DNA of 64,000 bases, taken from contig NZ_BMJB01000001.1 in NCBI RefSeq assembly GCF_014642855.1, positions 682,001 to 746,000 of the forward strand, written 5' to 3'. The notes under the pieces were generated by a model. The model had not been told where the DNA came from. It made no database searches and saw only the letters and a list, made by a program, of their open reading frames with translations. The translations under genes and the position numbers were made by a program. Positions within the stretch are counted from its first letter, which is position 1. Each line of letters opens with the position of its first letter. The stretch comes from Edaphobacter acidisoli (GTDB taxonomy: Bacteria > Acidobacteriota > Terriglobia > Terriglobales > Acidobacteriaceae). Below are positions 28,219 through 36,194 of the stretch, piece after piece.

Positions 28219-28894
28219 TGTCGGCCTGCCTTCCGTCCATCCTGCGCAGGCTGGGCAGCAGATAGATCACCAGCAGCGCGACGAGCGCGATGACGAGCAG
28301 CAGCAGCGCGGTGCGGTTGGCTGCTGCGTAATTGAAGTCCTGCACCTGGTCGTAGAGCGCGATGGAGAGCGTGCGAGTGGCTCCGGGGATGTTGCCGCCG
28401 ATCATCAGCACGACGCCGAACTCGCCGACGGTGTGGGTGAAGGCGAGTACCGCGCTCGTCCACAGCGATGCGCGTGTGAGCGGCATGACGACGTTCCAGA
28501 AGGTCTTCCACGGCGATGCGCCAAGGCCGGCGGAGGCTTCGATGTAGCCCGCATCCACGGAAGAAAATCCCGCTACCAGCGGCTGCACCGCGAACGGCAG
28601 GCTGTAGAGCACGGAGCCGATGAGCAGGCCGGTGAAGGTGAAGCTGAGTGGATGTCCGAAGATGCGGATCAGCAGGCGTCCCGGTGCGGTGAGCGGGCCC
28701 ATGGCGATGAGCAGGTAGTAGCCGAGCACGGTTGGCGGCAGCACCAGCGGCAGCGCGACGATGGCCTGGACGAGTGCGCGGCCGGCGCTGTGGCTGCGCG
28801 TAATCCACCAGGCCAGCGGAAGCGATGCCACCAGCAGGATGGCCGTTGTCGCCACCGCCAGCCGCATGGTCAGCCAGAGCGCGTCGAAATCCAT
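28208..28894 (-). CDS. modB: Molybdate ABC transporter permease
   Basis: 228 aa, five or six transmembrane helices. LPLVLPPTVLGYYLL is characteristic of ModB, and the EAA loop (EASAGLGASPWKTFWNVVMP) contacts ModC. The gene overlaps modC and is separated from modA by about 210 nt holding a long palindromic repeat. It forms the membrane channel for molybdate. Confidence 0.9.
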   Translation of the reverse strand: MDFDALWLTMRLAVATTAILLVASLPLAWWITRSHSAGRALVQAIVALPLVLPPTVLGYYLLIAMGPLTAPGRLLIRIFGHPLSFTFTGLLIGSVLYSLPFAVQPLVAGFSSVDAGYIEASAGLGASPWKTFWNVVMPLTRASLWTSAVLAFTHTVGEFGVVLMIGGNIPGATRTLSIALYDQVQDFNYAAANRTALLLLVIALVALLVIYLLPSLRRMDGRQADIVR

Positions 28895-28944
28895 ACTGGC
28901 CAGTCTATTGCAAAGTGCAGCATGATGAGCGTGGTGATGGCGGA

Positions 28945-29110
28945 AGGCTTAACGCCGATCTGCACCGACGACACCGATTTAAAAACAAACCTTTAAAGCA
29001 AACCACGGATAAACGCAGATAAGCGCGGATTGTTTTGTCCGCGATCATCCCTGAAATCCGTGGTCGCTTTTAAATCGGTGTCGTCGGTGCAAATCGGTGT
29101 TACGCCTTAC
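28945..29110. repeat. Long palindromic element (copy 1) between modA and modB
   Basis: Outer arms of about 40 nt, 28945-28984 and 29069-29110, are near-perfect inverted repeats (shared core GCACCGACGACACCGATTTA). Inside is a second inverted repeat, ACCACGGAT... at 29002-29030 against ATCCGTGGTC at 29056-29065, whose CGGAT-like motifs recur every 10 nt. The right arm covers the modA stop codon at 29107-29109. Copies 2 and 3 at 32891-32974 and 58076-58148 share the inner core only. Confidence 0.85.
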
Positions 29111-29871
29111 TGCACTGGGGCGAGGCCGAGGTCCTTCAGGCGGTCTTGAACGGCTGGTGTGAGCAGCCAGTGGAGAAAGGCGTGCGCTTCATCTTTGTGT
29201 GGCGACTTGGTCATGACGACCGCGCATTGGCGAATCTCGGGATAAGCATAAGTCGGCACGAGGACGTACGTGCCGACTTCGCGGAAGTGCGGCGTGGCGG
29301 CTACGGTCAGCGAGATCAGGCCAAGCTGCGCATTGCCGGTTTCGACGAACTGCGCGGTCTGCGCGATGTTTTCTGCGACGACCAGATGCGGCTCAACTTT
29401 GTCGTAGAGCTTCAGCCAGTGCAGAGCGGCCACGGCGGCGCGGCCGTAGGGCGCATGGAACTCATTGGCGATGGCGATGCGCTGGGCACGCGGATCGGTC
29501 AGCCGCTCCATGCTGAGCGGCTGCAAAGGCGAGTCCTTGCGCGCCCACAGGACGAGCGTTCCACGAGCATAAGCAGTGGGGTCGCGCGTGTCGGCCAGGT
29601 TGGCGGCGACGACCTTCTCGGGAAAAGAATAATCGGCGGCGAGGAAGATATCGAACGGCGCCCCGTTCATAATCTGCGTGGCCAACGTGGCCGAGGAGGC
29701 GTAGCTGATTTCGAGTTTTGTTCCGGACGCCTTCTCATAGTCTGCGCTGAGCGCCGGGAGCACAGTCTGAAGGTCCGCCGCCGCCGCAACCCGCAGCACA
29801 TTCTGCGCTGCGGCGGGGCGCGCGCCGAACAACGTACTCAGCATCAGCAGGCCAACGATCAGCACCGTCAT
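29107..29871 (-). CDS. modA: Molybdate ABC transporter substrate-binding protein
   Basis: 254 aa with a signal peptide (to about residue 22, ARPAAAQ). The ModA signature is present: LRVAAAADLQTVLPAL, SYASSATLATQI, and GAPFDIFLAADYSFPEK. It binds molybdate or tungstate in the periplasm and delivers it to ModB. It is the first gene of the leftward modABC operon and is divergent from thrC (68 nt gap, too short to show a clear Mo-riboswitch). Its stop codon lies in the arm of a palindromic repeat. Confidence 0.9.
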   Translation of the reverse strand: MTVLIVGLLMLSTLFGARPAAAQNVLRVAAAADLQTVLPALSADYEKASGTKLEISYASSATLATQIMNGAPFDIFLAADYSFPEKVVAANLADTRDPTAYARGTLVLWARKDSPLQPLSMERLTDPRAQRIAIANEFHAPYGRAAVAALHWLKLYDKVEPHLVVAENIAQTAQFVETGNAQLGLISLTVAATPHFREVGTYVLVPTYAYPEIRQCAVVMTKSPHKDEAHAFLHWLLTPAVQDRLKDLGLAPVQ

Positions 29872-29939
29872 GGTTTGAACAACCTCCCCGCGAGACGTCT
29901 TTGTCTTGCTCCTTCTTTACGTTACCCTAGAGGGACACG

Positions 29940-31337
29940 ATGAAATCTGCGACCCATAACCTGAGATGCACCGAGTGCGGCACGGTGATTACCGGCGACG
30001 AAGTCAACAGCATATTCCGCTGCCCGAAGTGCAACGGCCTCTACGACGTCGTCTACCCGTGGTCGGAGAACGTGACGCGGCCCGCGTCCGGCCCGGAGCA
30101 CAATCTTCCCAACGCGAGCGCGCTCCGCTGGCTGTGGCAGGAGCGGCGCAACTCGACCCTGCCCATCGATCAGTCGGGTGTGTGGCGCTTCCGCGACCTG
30201 CTGCCGATTGTCTCGAAGCCGGAGAATGTCGTCACGTTGCGCGAGGGCAACACGCCGCTCTACGAGATGCCGCGCTGTGCGAAAGCTGTCGGCATCGAAT
30301 GGCTCCGCGCCAAGCATCAGGGCATGAATCCTACCGGCTCGTTCAAAGACACGGGCATGACGGCTGCGCTTTCGGTTGCGGCCGACCGTGGCTACGAGTG
30401 GGTTGCATGCGCTTCGACCGGCAATACCTCTGCCGCGATGGCCGCCTACGCCGCGCGCGCCGGGCTGCGCTCGATTGTGTTCATCCCCGAGGGCAAAATC
30501 GCCTGGGGCAAGCTGTCGCAGTCGATGGACTACGGCGCCCTGACTGTGCAGTTGAAGACGGACTTCGATGGCTGCGTGCGCATCTTGACGGAGCTGGTCT
30601 CGCGCTTTCCGATCTATCTATTGAACTCGGTGAATCCGTATCGTCTCGAAGGGCAGAAGACGCCGGCGTTCGAGATGCTGGAGCAGCTTGACTGGCAGGT
30701 GCCGGACCACATCATCGTGCCCGGCGGCAATCTGGCGAACTCGTCGGCTCTCGGCAAAGGCTTCATGGAGATGCGCCATCTGGGCCTCATCTCGCGCGCG
30801 CCGAAGATCAGCGTCATTCAGGCCGAAGGCGCGAACCCGCTCTACCGCTGGTTCAACGACACCAACCGCATCATGCGCCCGGTGACGGCGGACACGCGCG
30901 CGACGGCGATCCGCATCGGCAATCCGGCCTCGTGGCGCAAGGCGGCCAACGTGATCGACAAGCTCGGCGGCTGGTGCGAGCAGGTCTCCGAGCAGGAGAT
31001 CGCGCTGGCCAAGGCACAGATCGGCGCCGAGGGCGTCGGATGCGAACCGGCCTCTGCCGTAACGTATGCCGGCCTCAAGAAGCTGGTCGCGCTGGGCAAG
31101 GTCTCGCCCGAGGAGCGCGTCGTGCTCATCCTGACCGGCCACACGCTCAAGGACTCGAACTACACCATCGACTACCACCGCGGCGAGCTGCTCACCGAAG
31201 CCGAGGAGGCGCAGATCAGCGCAGCGGACAAGGCCCTGCACGCGGGCCTGCGCAAGCCGCCGATTGTGCTGGAGCCGAACCCCGACGTGGTGATGCAAAC
31301 GCTTGAGTCTCACATGAAGGTGACGCAGCCCGCATGA
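29940..31337 (+). CDS. thrC: Threonine synthase with N-terminal zinc ribbon
   Basis: 465 aa from ATG 29940 (AGAGGG upstream). The first 40 residues form a four-Cys zinc ribbon (CTECG, then CPKCNG), as in one threonine synthase subclass. The PLP fold-type II core has the Schiff-base Lys in NPTGSFKDTGMT and phosphate-binding CASTGNTSAAMAAYAA. It converts O-phosphohomoserine to threonine. Its stop overlaps thrB by 4 nt (ATGA), so the two are translationally coupled. Confidence 0.95.
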   Translation: MKSATHNLRCTECGTVITGDEVNSIFRCPKCNGLYDVVYPWSENVTRPASGPEHNLPNASALRWLWQERRNSTLPIDQSGVWRFRDLLPIVSKPENVVTLREGNTPLYEMPRCAKAVGIEWLRAKHQGMNPTGSFKDTGMTAALSVAADRGYEWVACASTGNTSAAMAAYAARAGLRSIVFIPEGKIAWGKLSQSMDYGALTVQLKTDFDGCVRILTELVSRFPIYLLNSVNPYRLEGQKTPAFEMLEQLDWQVPDHIIVPGGNLANSSALGKGFMEMRHLGLISRAPKISVIQAEGANPLYRWFNDTNRIMRPVTADTRATAIRIGNPASWRKAANVIDKLGGWCEQVSEQEIALAKAQIGAEGVGCEPASAVTYAGLKKLVALGKVSPEERVVLILTGHTLKDSNYTIDYHRGELLTEAEEAQISAADKALHAGLRKPPIVLEPNPDVVMQTLESHMKVTQPA

Positions 31338-32242
31338 CGGCAGCAGCCAGTCCGCTCCATCTTCGTCTGCCCGCGACCTCGGCCAATCTGGGGCCGGGGT
31401 TCGACGCGCTTGGCCTCGCGATGGGGCTTTACCTGACCATCGACGCGAAGGTTGCCGAAGACTTTCACATCAAGGCGACGGGCCGGAATGCTGACCAGTG
31501 CGCTCATCTCAAGAACAACCTCATCCTGCGCACCTACGACGAGGTGCTGACGGCGGCGGGGCGCGAGTCGATTCCGTACCTGAGCCTCGACATCCACAAC
31601 GAGATTCCCCTGGGGATGGGTTGCGGCTCCAGCGCGGCAGCGCTGCTGGCCGGAGTGATGCTCGCCAACCACTTTGGACATCTGGGCTGGACGAAGCAGC
31701 AGATCCTCGAAGAGGCCTGCCACCGTGAAGGACATCCTGACAACGTAGCTGCTTGCCTGCTGGGCGGCATGACGGCTTCTGCTATGCATAAAAACCATGT
31801 AGTTACAGCTACATGTGGAGAAAATCTTAACTGGCACTTGCTGTTAGCGTTGCCATCTGCCAGCCTGGCCACGGAAAAGGCCAGGGCGCTCCTGCCGCCT
31901 GCTTACACCCGCGCCGACGCGGTCGCCAACATCCAGAACACGGCCTTGCTGGTCGCGGCCTTCGCGCAGAACCGTCCTGAGCTTCTACGCACAGCGATGC
32001 AGGACCGTATTCACCAGCCCTATCGCATGGAGGCGTGTCCGCTGCTGAAGCTGCTTCTGCCACTTAATGGGCATCCCGGAGTGCTGGGCATTGCCCTCAG
32101 CGGGGCGGGACCTTCGGTGCTTGTCATCGCCGAGGATGCAAACGCGGCTGGAAAGTTGCCTGAAGTGATTCGTGAAGCTGCAAATGATCCCAGTCTTGAA
32201 ATACTCCACACTTTCATCGCTCAGGCATCAATTCAAGGCTAA
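31334..32242 (+). CDS. thrB: Homoserine kinase
   Basis: 302-aa GHMP kinase. N-terminal LRLPATSANLGPGFDALGLA and the glycine-rich ATP loop EIPLGMGCGSSAAAL are the family signatures; ALSGAGPSVLVIA is the third GHMP motif. It phosphorylates homoserine to feed ThrC, and ThrC is coupled just upstream. A short AT-richer patch occurs around 31780-31850 without breaking the frame. Confidence 0.95.
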   Translation: MTAAASPLHLRLPATSANLGPGFDALGLAMGLYLTIDAKVAEDFHIKATGRNADQCAHLKNNLILRTYDEVLTAAGRESIPYLSLDIHNEIPLGMGCGSSAAALLAGVMLANHFGHLGWTKQQILEEACHREGHPDNVAACLLGGMTASAMHKNHVVTATCGENLNWHLLLALPSASLATEKARALLPPAYTRADAVANIQNTALLVAAFAQNRPELLRTAMQDRIHQPYRMEACPLLKLLLPLNGHPGVLGIALSGAGPSVLVIAEDANAAGKLPEVIREAANDPSLEILHTFIAQASIQG

Positions 32243-32544
32243 ATCTTGGTTTATCAGCAATAAGCCATCGATTGTGAAGATACAAACAAAGTAACACGTT
32301 TTATCTGTTACCTAAGATTGCTTTACGAGATGAAAAAACATCCGTACCTTATGCGTGTGGGCAGTTCTGGGGAGGGCTGCTACGCCGCCCGTTGACCTCT
32401 TTCATTAGAGGTCCGGGCGTTTGCTCTTTAAGCCTGCGAACTTTTTCCCGCCTGAAACTACCAAAGCCTTTCTGCATCTATTATTGTGAAGATTGCCCAG
32501 CCCCGAACGGGTGCCTCGGGGTCACACGCAACTTTGGAGGAAAA
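32243..32544 (+). other. Intergenic leader between thrB and trxA
   Basis: 302 nt with no gene. The first 100 nt are AT-rich and include a small GTAACA/TGTTAC hairpin (around 32292-32312). The terminator-like hairpin at 32386-32424 lies in the middle. The remainder (32425-32544) ends in the GGAGG ribosome site of trxA and may carry its promoter, which I could not place. Confidence 0.45.
32386..32424 (+). terminator. Terminator-like hairpin downstream of thrB / upstream of trxA
   Basis: Arms CGCCCG-TT-GACCTCT and AGAGGTCCGGGCG form a 13-bp stem with a two-base bulge and a TTCATT loop, followed by TTTGCTCTTT. It could end thrCB transcription or act as an attenuator in the trxA leader. Confidence 0.5.
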
Positions 32545-32877
32545 ATGGCAGGACAGTATGTCACCGATGTAAACGATGCAAACTTTGAAAAAGATGTTCT
32601 CCAGTCGGCAGAGCCCGTACTGGTGGACTTCTGGGCTGCCTGGTGCGGTCCGTGCCGTGCACTGGCGCCCGTGGTGGATGAGGTCGCTTCCCAGTACCAC
32701 GGCAAGCTGAAGGTCATGAAGATGGACGTTGACGCCAATACGGCCACGCCCATGCGCTATGGCATTCGCGGTATTCCTGCATTGTTGCTGTTCAAGGGTG
32801 GCAAGGTCGCCGAGCAGATCGTCGGGTACGTCCCCAAGGACACCATCGACAAATCGGTGATCAAGGTCCTGGCTTAG
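32545..32877 (+). CDS. trxA: Thioredoxin
   Basis: 110 aa from ATG 32545, directly after GGAGG. Active site WCGPC at Cys34/Cys37 within [17 protein letters not shown]; cis-Pro segment [12 protein letters not shown] general cytoplasmic protein-disulfide reductase. An in-frame extension upstream has no ribosome site and is not homologous. A palindromic repeat (copy 2) begins 13 nt after the stop and may serve as its transcript end. Confidence 0.95.
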   Translation: MAGQYVTDVNDANFEKDVLQSAEPVLVDFWAAWCGPCRALAPVVDEVASQYHGKLKVMKMDVDANTATPMRYGIRGIPALLLFKGGKVAEQIVGYVPKDTIDKSVIKVLA

Positions 32878-32890
32878 GATTCTGAAGCAA

Positions 32891-32974
32891 AAGATGCGAC
32901 CGCGGATTCACGCGGAGAACACGGATCAATCCAATAAAAAATCCGTGTCATCCGCGCAAATCCGCGGTCTTCTT
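32891..32974. repeat. Palindromic CGGAT element (copy 2)
   Basis: Inverted repeat with arms about 32897-32926 (GACCGCGGATT, CGCGGA, ACACGGAT) and 32941-32970 (ATCCGTGT, ATCCGCG, AATCCGCGGTC), loop AT-rich. The arm motifs recur about every 10 nt, as in copies 1 and 3. It lies in the intergenic space between trxA and the next gene. Confidence 0.8.
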
Positions 32975-33029
32975 TGTGTCTGCTGCGTCTTCGGCTGGCG
33001 CGGGTGAATAGCCGTTACACTTGTCAGTA

Positions 33030-34430
33030 ATGCTCGAGTGGGTGTTCTTCCGCGTGATGATGGTGGCCTTCTTCATTCTGGCCAACAGCTTCTTTGTCGC
33101 CGCGGAGTTCGCCATTGTCAGCGTGCGCGAGACGCGCGTGCAGCAGTGGATCTCGCTGGGGCGGCCCGGCGCGCGCACCGTTCTGCAGCTCAAGCACAAC
33201 ATCGACGACTTTCTGCCCGCGGTCCAGCTTGGCGTCACGCTGGCTGCGCTTGCACTGGGCTGGATTGGCGAGCCTGCGCTGGCCGAAGTCATCCTTCACG
33301 CCGGGCAGGGCCTTCTCCAGGCGCTGCCTGCGCACGCAGTTGTCTACGCGCATACGATTGCGGTCATCCTCGCCTTTGCGCTCATCACGTACTTCGAGGT
33401 GCTGCTGGGCGAGCTTGTGCCAAAGGCGTTGGCGCTCGAGCGCACGGAGCGCATCGCGCTTGCCGTTGCCGGGCCGATGGACGTCTTCATCCGCATCACG
33501 CGGCCTGTGATCGCGTTGATGAACGCCTCGGCCACGCAGGTGCTCAGGCTGTTTCGCGCGCCGCTGCGTGGAGAAGGCGCCGTGCACTCGCCGCAGGAGC
33601 TGAAGCTGATCGCGACAGCCACGCGCCGCATGGGGTTGCTGCCGGTCTTTCAGGAAGAAATCATCCACCGCGCTATCGAGCTGAACCACGTCACAGTGCG
33701 CGAGATCATGACGCCGCGTGGCAAGATATTCTCGCTGCCTGCCAATCTCTCCATCGAGCAGGCCAGCGCGCGGATTGTCGAGGAGCAGCACTCGCGCGTG
33801 CCCGTCTACGATCCGGCGGGCGGGCCGGAGCGCATCATCGGCATCGTCTATTCGAAGGACATCTCGCGGCTGATGCACTTTCGCAGCGTAGCGTTGGCGC
33901 TGGGAGGCAAAGGCGAGTCCGGCTTGACACTGCGCCAGGTGATGCGTGCGCTGGTTGTCGTGCCGGAGACGAAGCCCGCGATGGAGCTTCTGCAGGAGTT
34001 TCAGGAGACGCGCCGCCACATCGCCATCGTCGTCGATGAGTTCGGTACCACCGTAGGCCTCGTGACGGCGGAGGACGCCATCGAGCAACTGGTTGGCGAG
34101 TTAGAGGACGAGTTCGACATCGCGTCCAAGTCGTTGCAGCCGCAGACAGCGGGCGTCATGTCGCTCGACGGCACGACGACCCTGCGCGATCTCGACACGC
34201 AGCTCCACTGGGGATTTCCACGGGAGAGTGGAGCCGAGACGCTGGCAGGATTTCTGCTGGCGCAGCTTGGACATATCCCGGAAGTGGGCGAGGTTGTCGA
34301 ATATGGAAGCCGCCGCTTCACCGTGGCCGAGATGGCGGGCCGCCGCATTGCACGCGTCAACGTGGAGACACTGCCTTCTGCTTCACCATCCGTGCCTACG
34401 CCAGCCGGAAGCAGGGAAGCGAGCGCATGA
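33030..34430 (+). CDS. CNNM/HlyC-CorC-type membrane protein with CBS domains
   Basis: 466 aa from ATG 33030; no clear Shine-Dalgarno. The N-terminal DUF21/CNNM transmembrane domain (about 1-190: FFILANSFFVAAEFAIVSVR, then GELVPKALALERTERIAL) is followed by two CBS domains (about 210-340, VREIMTPRGKIFSLPAN and HIAIVVDEFGTTVGLVTAED) and a C-terminal CorC_HlyC domain. Such proteins are linked to Mg2+/divalent cation transport; the older name hemolysin is misleading. Its stop overlaps the dppB start (ATGA), an unusual partner. Confidence 0.85.
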   Translation: MLEWVFFRVMMVAFFILANSFFVAAEFAIVSVRETRVQQWISLGRPGARTVLQLKHNIDDFLPAVQLGVTLAALALGWIGEPALAEVILHAGQGLLQALPAHAVVYAHTIAVILAFALITYFEVLLGELVPKALALERTERIALAVAGPMDVFIRITRPVIALMNASATQVLRLFRAPLRGEGAVHSPQELKLIATATRRMGLLPVFQEEIIHRAIELNHVTVREIMTPRGKIFSLPANLSIEQASARIVEEQHSRVPVYDPAGGPERIIGIVYSKDISRLMHFRSVALALGGKGESGLTLRQVMRALVVVPETKPAMELLQEFQETRRHIAIVVDEFGTTVGLVTAEDAIEQLVGELEDEFDIASKSLQPQTAGVMSLDGTTTLRDLDTQLHWGFPRESGAETLAGFLLAQLGHIPEVGEVVEYGSRRFTVAEMAGRRIARVNVETLPSASPSVPTPAGSREASA

Positions 34431-35419
34431 GCACACTGCAAACCATGCCAGTGTATCCACTGAGACGGCGCAAGTGGTTCCATCTCTGGTCGCCTCTGCG
34501 CCGCGTTTTGCTAACGCTGCCCGTGGTGTGGATTGTGGTGACGATTGTCTTTCTGCTGATTCACATCGTGCCCGGCGACCCCATCGTACAGATGCTCGGC
34601 GAGGGCGCAACGGCATCGAACGTTGCCGCACTGCGCCATGCGTATGGCTTCGATGCGCCGCTGCACACGCAGTACATACGCTACTGGAGTGGGCTGATCC
34701 ATGGCGACATGGGCCAGTCGCTGCGCCTGCATGATTCGGTAACGCACCTTGTCCTGCAACGCTATCCCTACACGTTGGCCCTGACGCTAACTGCGCTCCT
34801 GCTTGGCATTGGCTTCTCCGTGCCTGCGGGCGTCTGGTCCGCCGTGCACCTGAACCGCTGGCAGGACCGCACCGCGGGCGTGCTCTCGCTGGTAGGGCTG
34901 TCGTTTCCTAATTTTGCACTGGGGCCGATTCTGATTTTGATCTTCTCAATTCAGTTTGGCTGGACGCCGGTTTCGGGAGCGGGCGATGGCACCGCCACAA
35001 GCTTTCTCGCGCATCTAATCTTACCGGCCATCACACTTGGGCTGGGGCTCTCGGCAATCCTGACACGCATGGTTCGCACTGCCATGCTGGAGGAGCTGAG
35101 CCAGGATTACATTCGCACGGCACGTGCCAAAGGGCTGCCCGAAAGACAGGTTGTTTACCGCCACGCACTGCGAAATGCGCTGATTCCTATTTTGACCATC
35201 ATCGGTCTTCAGTTTGGCAGCCTGCTTGCAGGAGCTATTGTGACGGAAACTATCTTTAGTTGGCCGGGAATCGGGAGATTGACCTTGTCCGCCATCTCAA
35301 ACCGCGATTATGCTTTAGTACAAGGCTGCATCCTCGCGGTTGGTCTGACGTACGTTCTGATCAACCTGCTGACCGACGTGGCTTACACGATAGCTAATCC
35401 GCGGATTTCCAGCCAATAG
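34427..35419 (+). CDS. Oligopeptide/dipeptide ABC transporter permease (DppB type)
   Basis: 330 aa, about six transmembrane helices. VTIVFLLIHIVPGDPIVQMLGE is the classic DppB/OppB N-terminal segment, and the EAA loop (YIRTARAKGLPERQVVYRHA) contacts the ATPase. It would import peptides or, in some relatives, nickel or sugars. It overlaps the CBS-domain gene by 4 nt. Its usual partner DppC is 2 kb downstream, beyond a secreted-protein gene and an antisense glycosyltransferase. No binding protein or ATPase is in the window. Confidence 0.9.
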   Translation: MSTLQTMPVYPLRRRKWFHLWSPLRRVLLTLPVVWIVVTIVFLLIHIVPGDPIVQMLGEGATASNVAALRHAYGFDAPLHTQYIRYWSGLIHGDMGQSLRLHDSVTHLVLQRYPYTLALTLTALLLGIGFSVPAGVWSAVHLNRWQDRTAGVLSLVGLSFPNFALGPILILIFSIQFGWTPVSGAGDGTATSFLAHLILPAITLGLGLSAILTRMVRTAMLEELSQDYIRTARAKGLPERQVVYRHALRNALIPILTIIGLQFGSLLAGAIVTETIFSWPGIGRLTLSAISNRDYALVQGCILAVGLTYVLINLLTDVAYTIANPRISSQ

Positions 35420-35435
35420 GCAATCGAAGGACACT

Positions 35436-36194
35436 ATGAGATCCCTACGACTTGTCCGAGCTTTTGTACCTGCTGTCTTGATGTGCTCTCTGCCCTGTGT
35501 TGCGCTTGCCGCAACGGTCGAAACCCAGACCGGACCGCACCGGTCTGAGACACCTGCCACGACTACGACCAGCAGTCCCGTGCAGAACAACCCCTTTACC
35601 GGCGCTCTGTCGACCCTCGAGATGCGCGCGCAGGCAACCGTGCCCGACCCCACAACGCCGCCCTCGCGCGAGTTTCACGACGAGCACTACGGCGTCTCGT
35701 TCACAGTTCCGGTAGCGTGGGAGCTGACCCGCAAAGACTCCAGCGTCAGCACCTTCAACCTCGACGCACGCAGCGCGCTGCGCAGCACCAGGATGCGCGC
35801 CGTGGCGACGATCGATTTCAACCCGCATCCCACATCCACCTTCAGCGGCGCTCTGTTTTACTTCAGCGTGACGCCGGACATCTCCGCGGCGCAGTGCAGC
35901 ACGCAGGCGACAAAGCTGTCTCCACGCAGGAACGGCACGGCCACGATTGACGGTGTGACCTTCGAGCATGGCTACGATCAGCACGGTGTCATCTGCACCG
36001 AAGCGCGCGATGAGATCTTCACGGCCATGCGCGGCAACGCCTGCTACCGCTTCGATATGGTGATCAACACCTACTGCGGCGGCGATGTGAGCGGCGTGCG
36101 CGACATCACGCCCGACGAGCTGAACTCGGTCCGCAACCGCATGAAGGCGATTCTGGATTCGGTGCGCTTCGACGCAGACCGCGCCTCACGCTAA
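35436..36194 (+). CDS. Hypothetical secreted protein
   Basis: 252 aa with a signal peptide ending near CVALAA. A Thr/Ser/Pro-rich linker (residues 26-75) precedes a beta-rich domain starting EHYGVSFTVPVAWELTRKD, which resembles a PsbP-like or DUF fold. Four cysteines in the second half (near SAAQC, VICTEA, NACYRF, NTYCGG) could form disulfides in the periplasm. It starts 16 nt after dppB and is probably cotranscribed. Its end overlaps the convergent glycosyltransferase by 9 nt. Function unknown. Confidence 0.65.
   Translation: MRSLRLVRAFVPAVLMCSLPCVALAATVETQTGPHRSETPATTTTSSPVQNNPFTGALSTLEMRAQATVPDPTTPPSREFHDEHYGVSFTVPVAWELTRKDSSVSTFNLDARSALRSTRMRAVATIDFNPHPTSTFSGALFYFSVTPDISAAQCSTQATKLSPRRNGTATIDGVTFEHGYDQHGVICTEARDEIFTAMRGNACYRFDMVINTYCGGDVSGVRDITPDELNSVRNRMKAILDSVRFDADRASR

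Noticed and set aside
28945..29110. Insertion sequence ends
   Set aside because: The inverted repeats enclose no transposase frame and show no clear target duplication. A non-autonomous element remains possible but is listed only as a repeat.
29872..29939. Molybdenum-cofactor riboswitch before modA
   Set aside because: Only 68 nt separate modA and thrC, too short for the aptamer, and no fold was seen.
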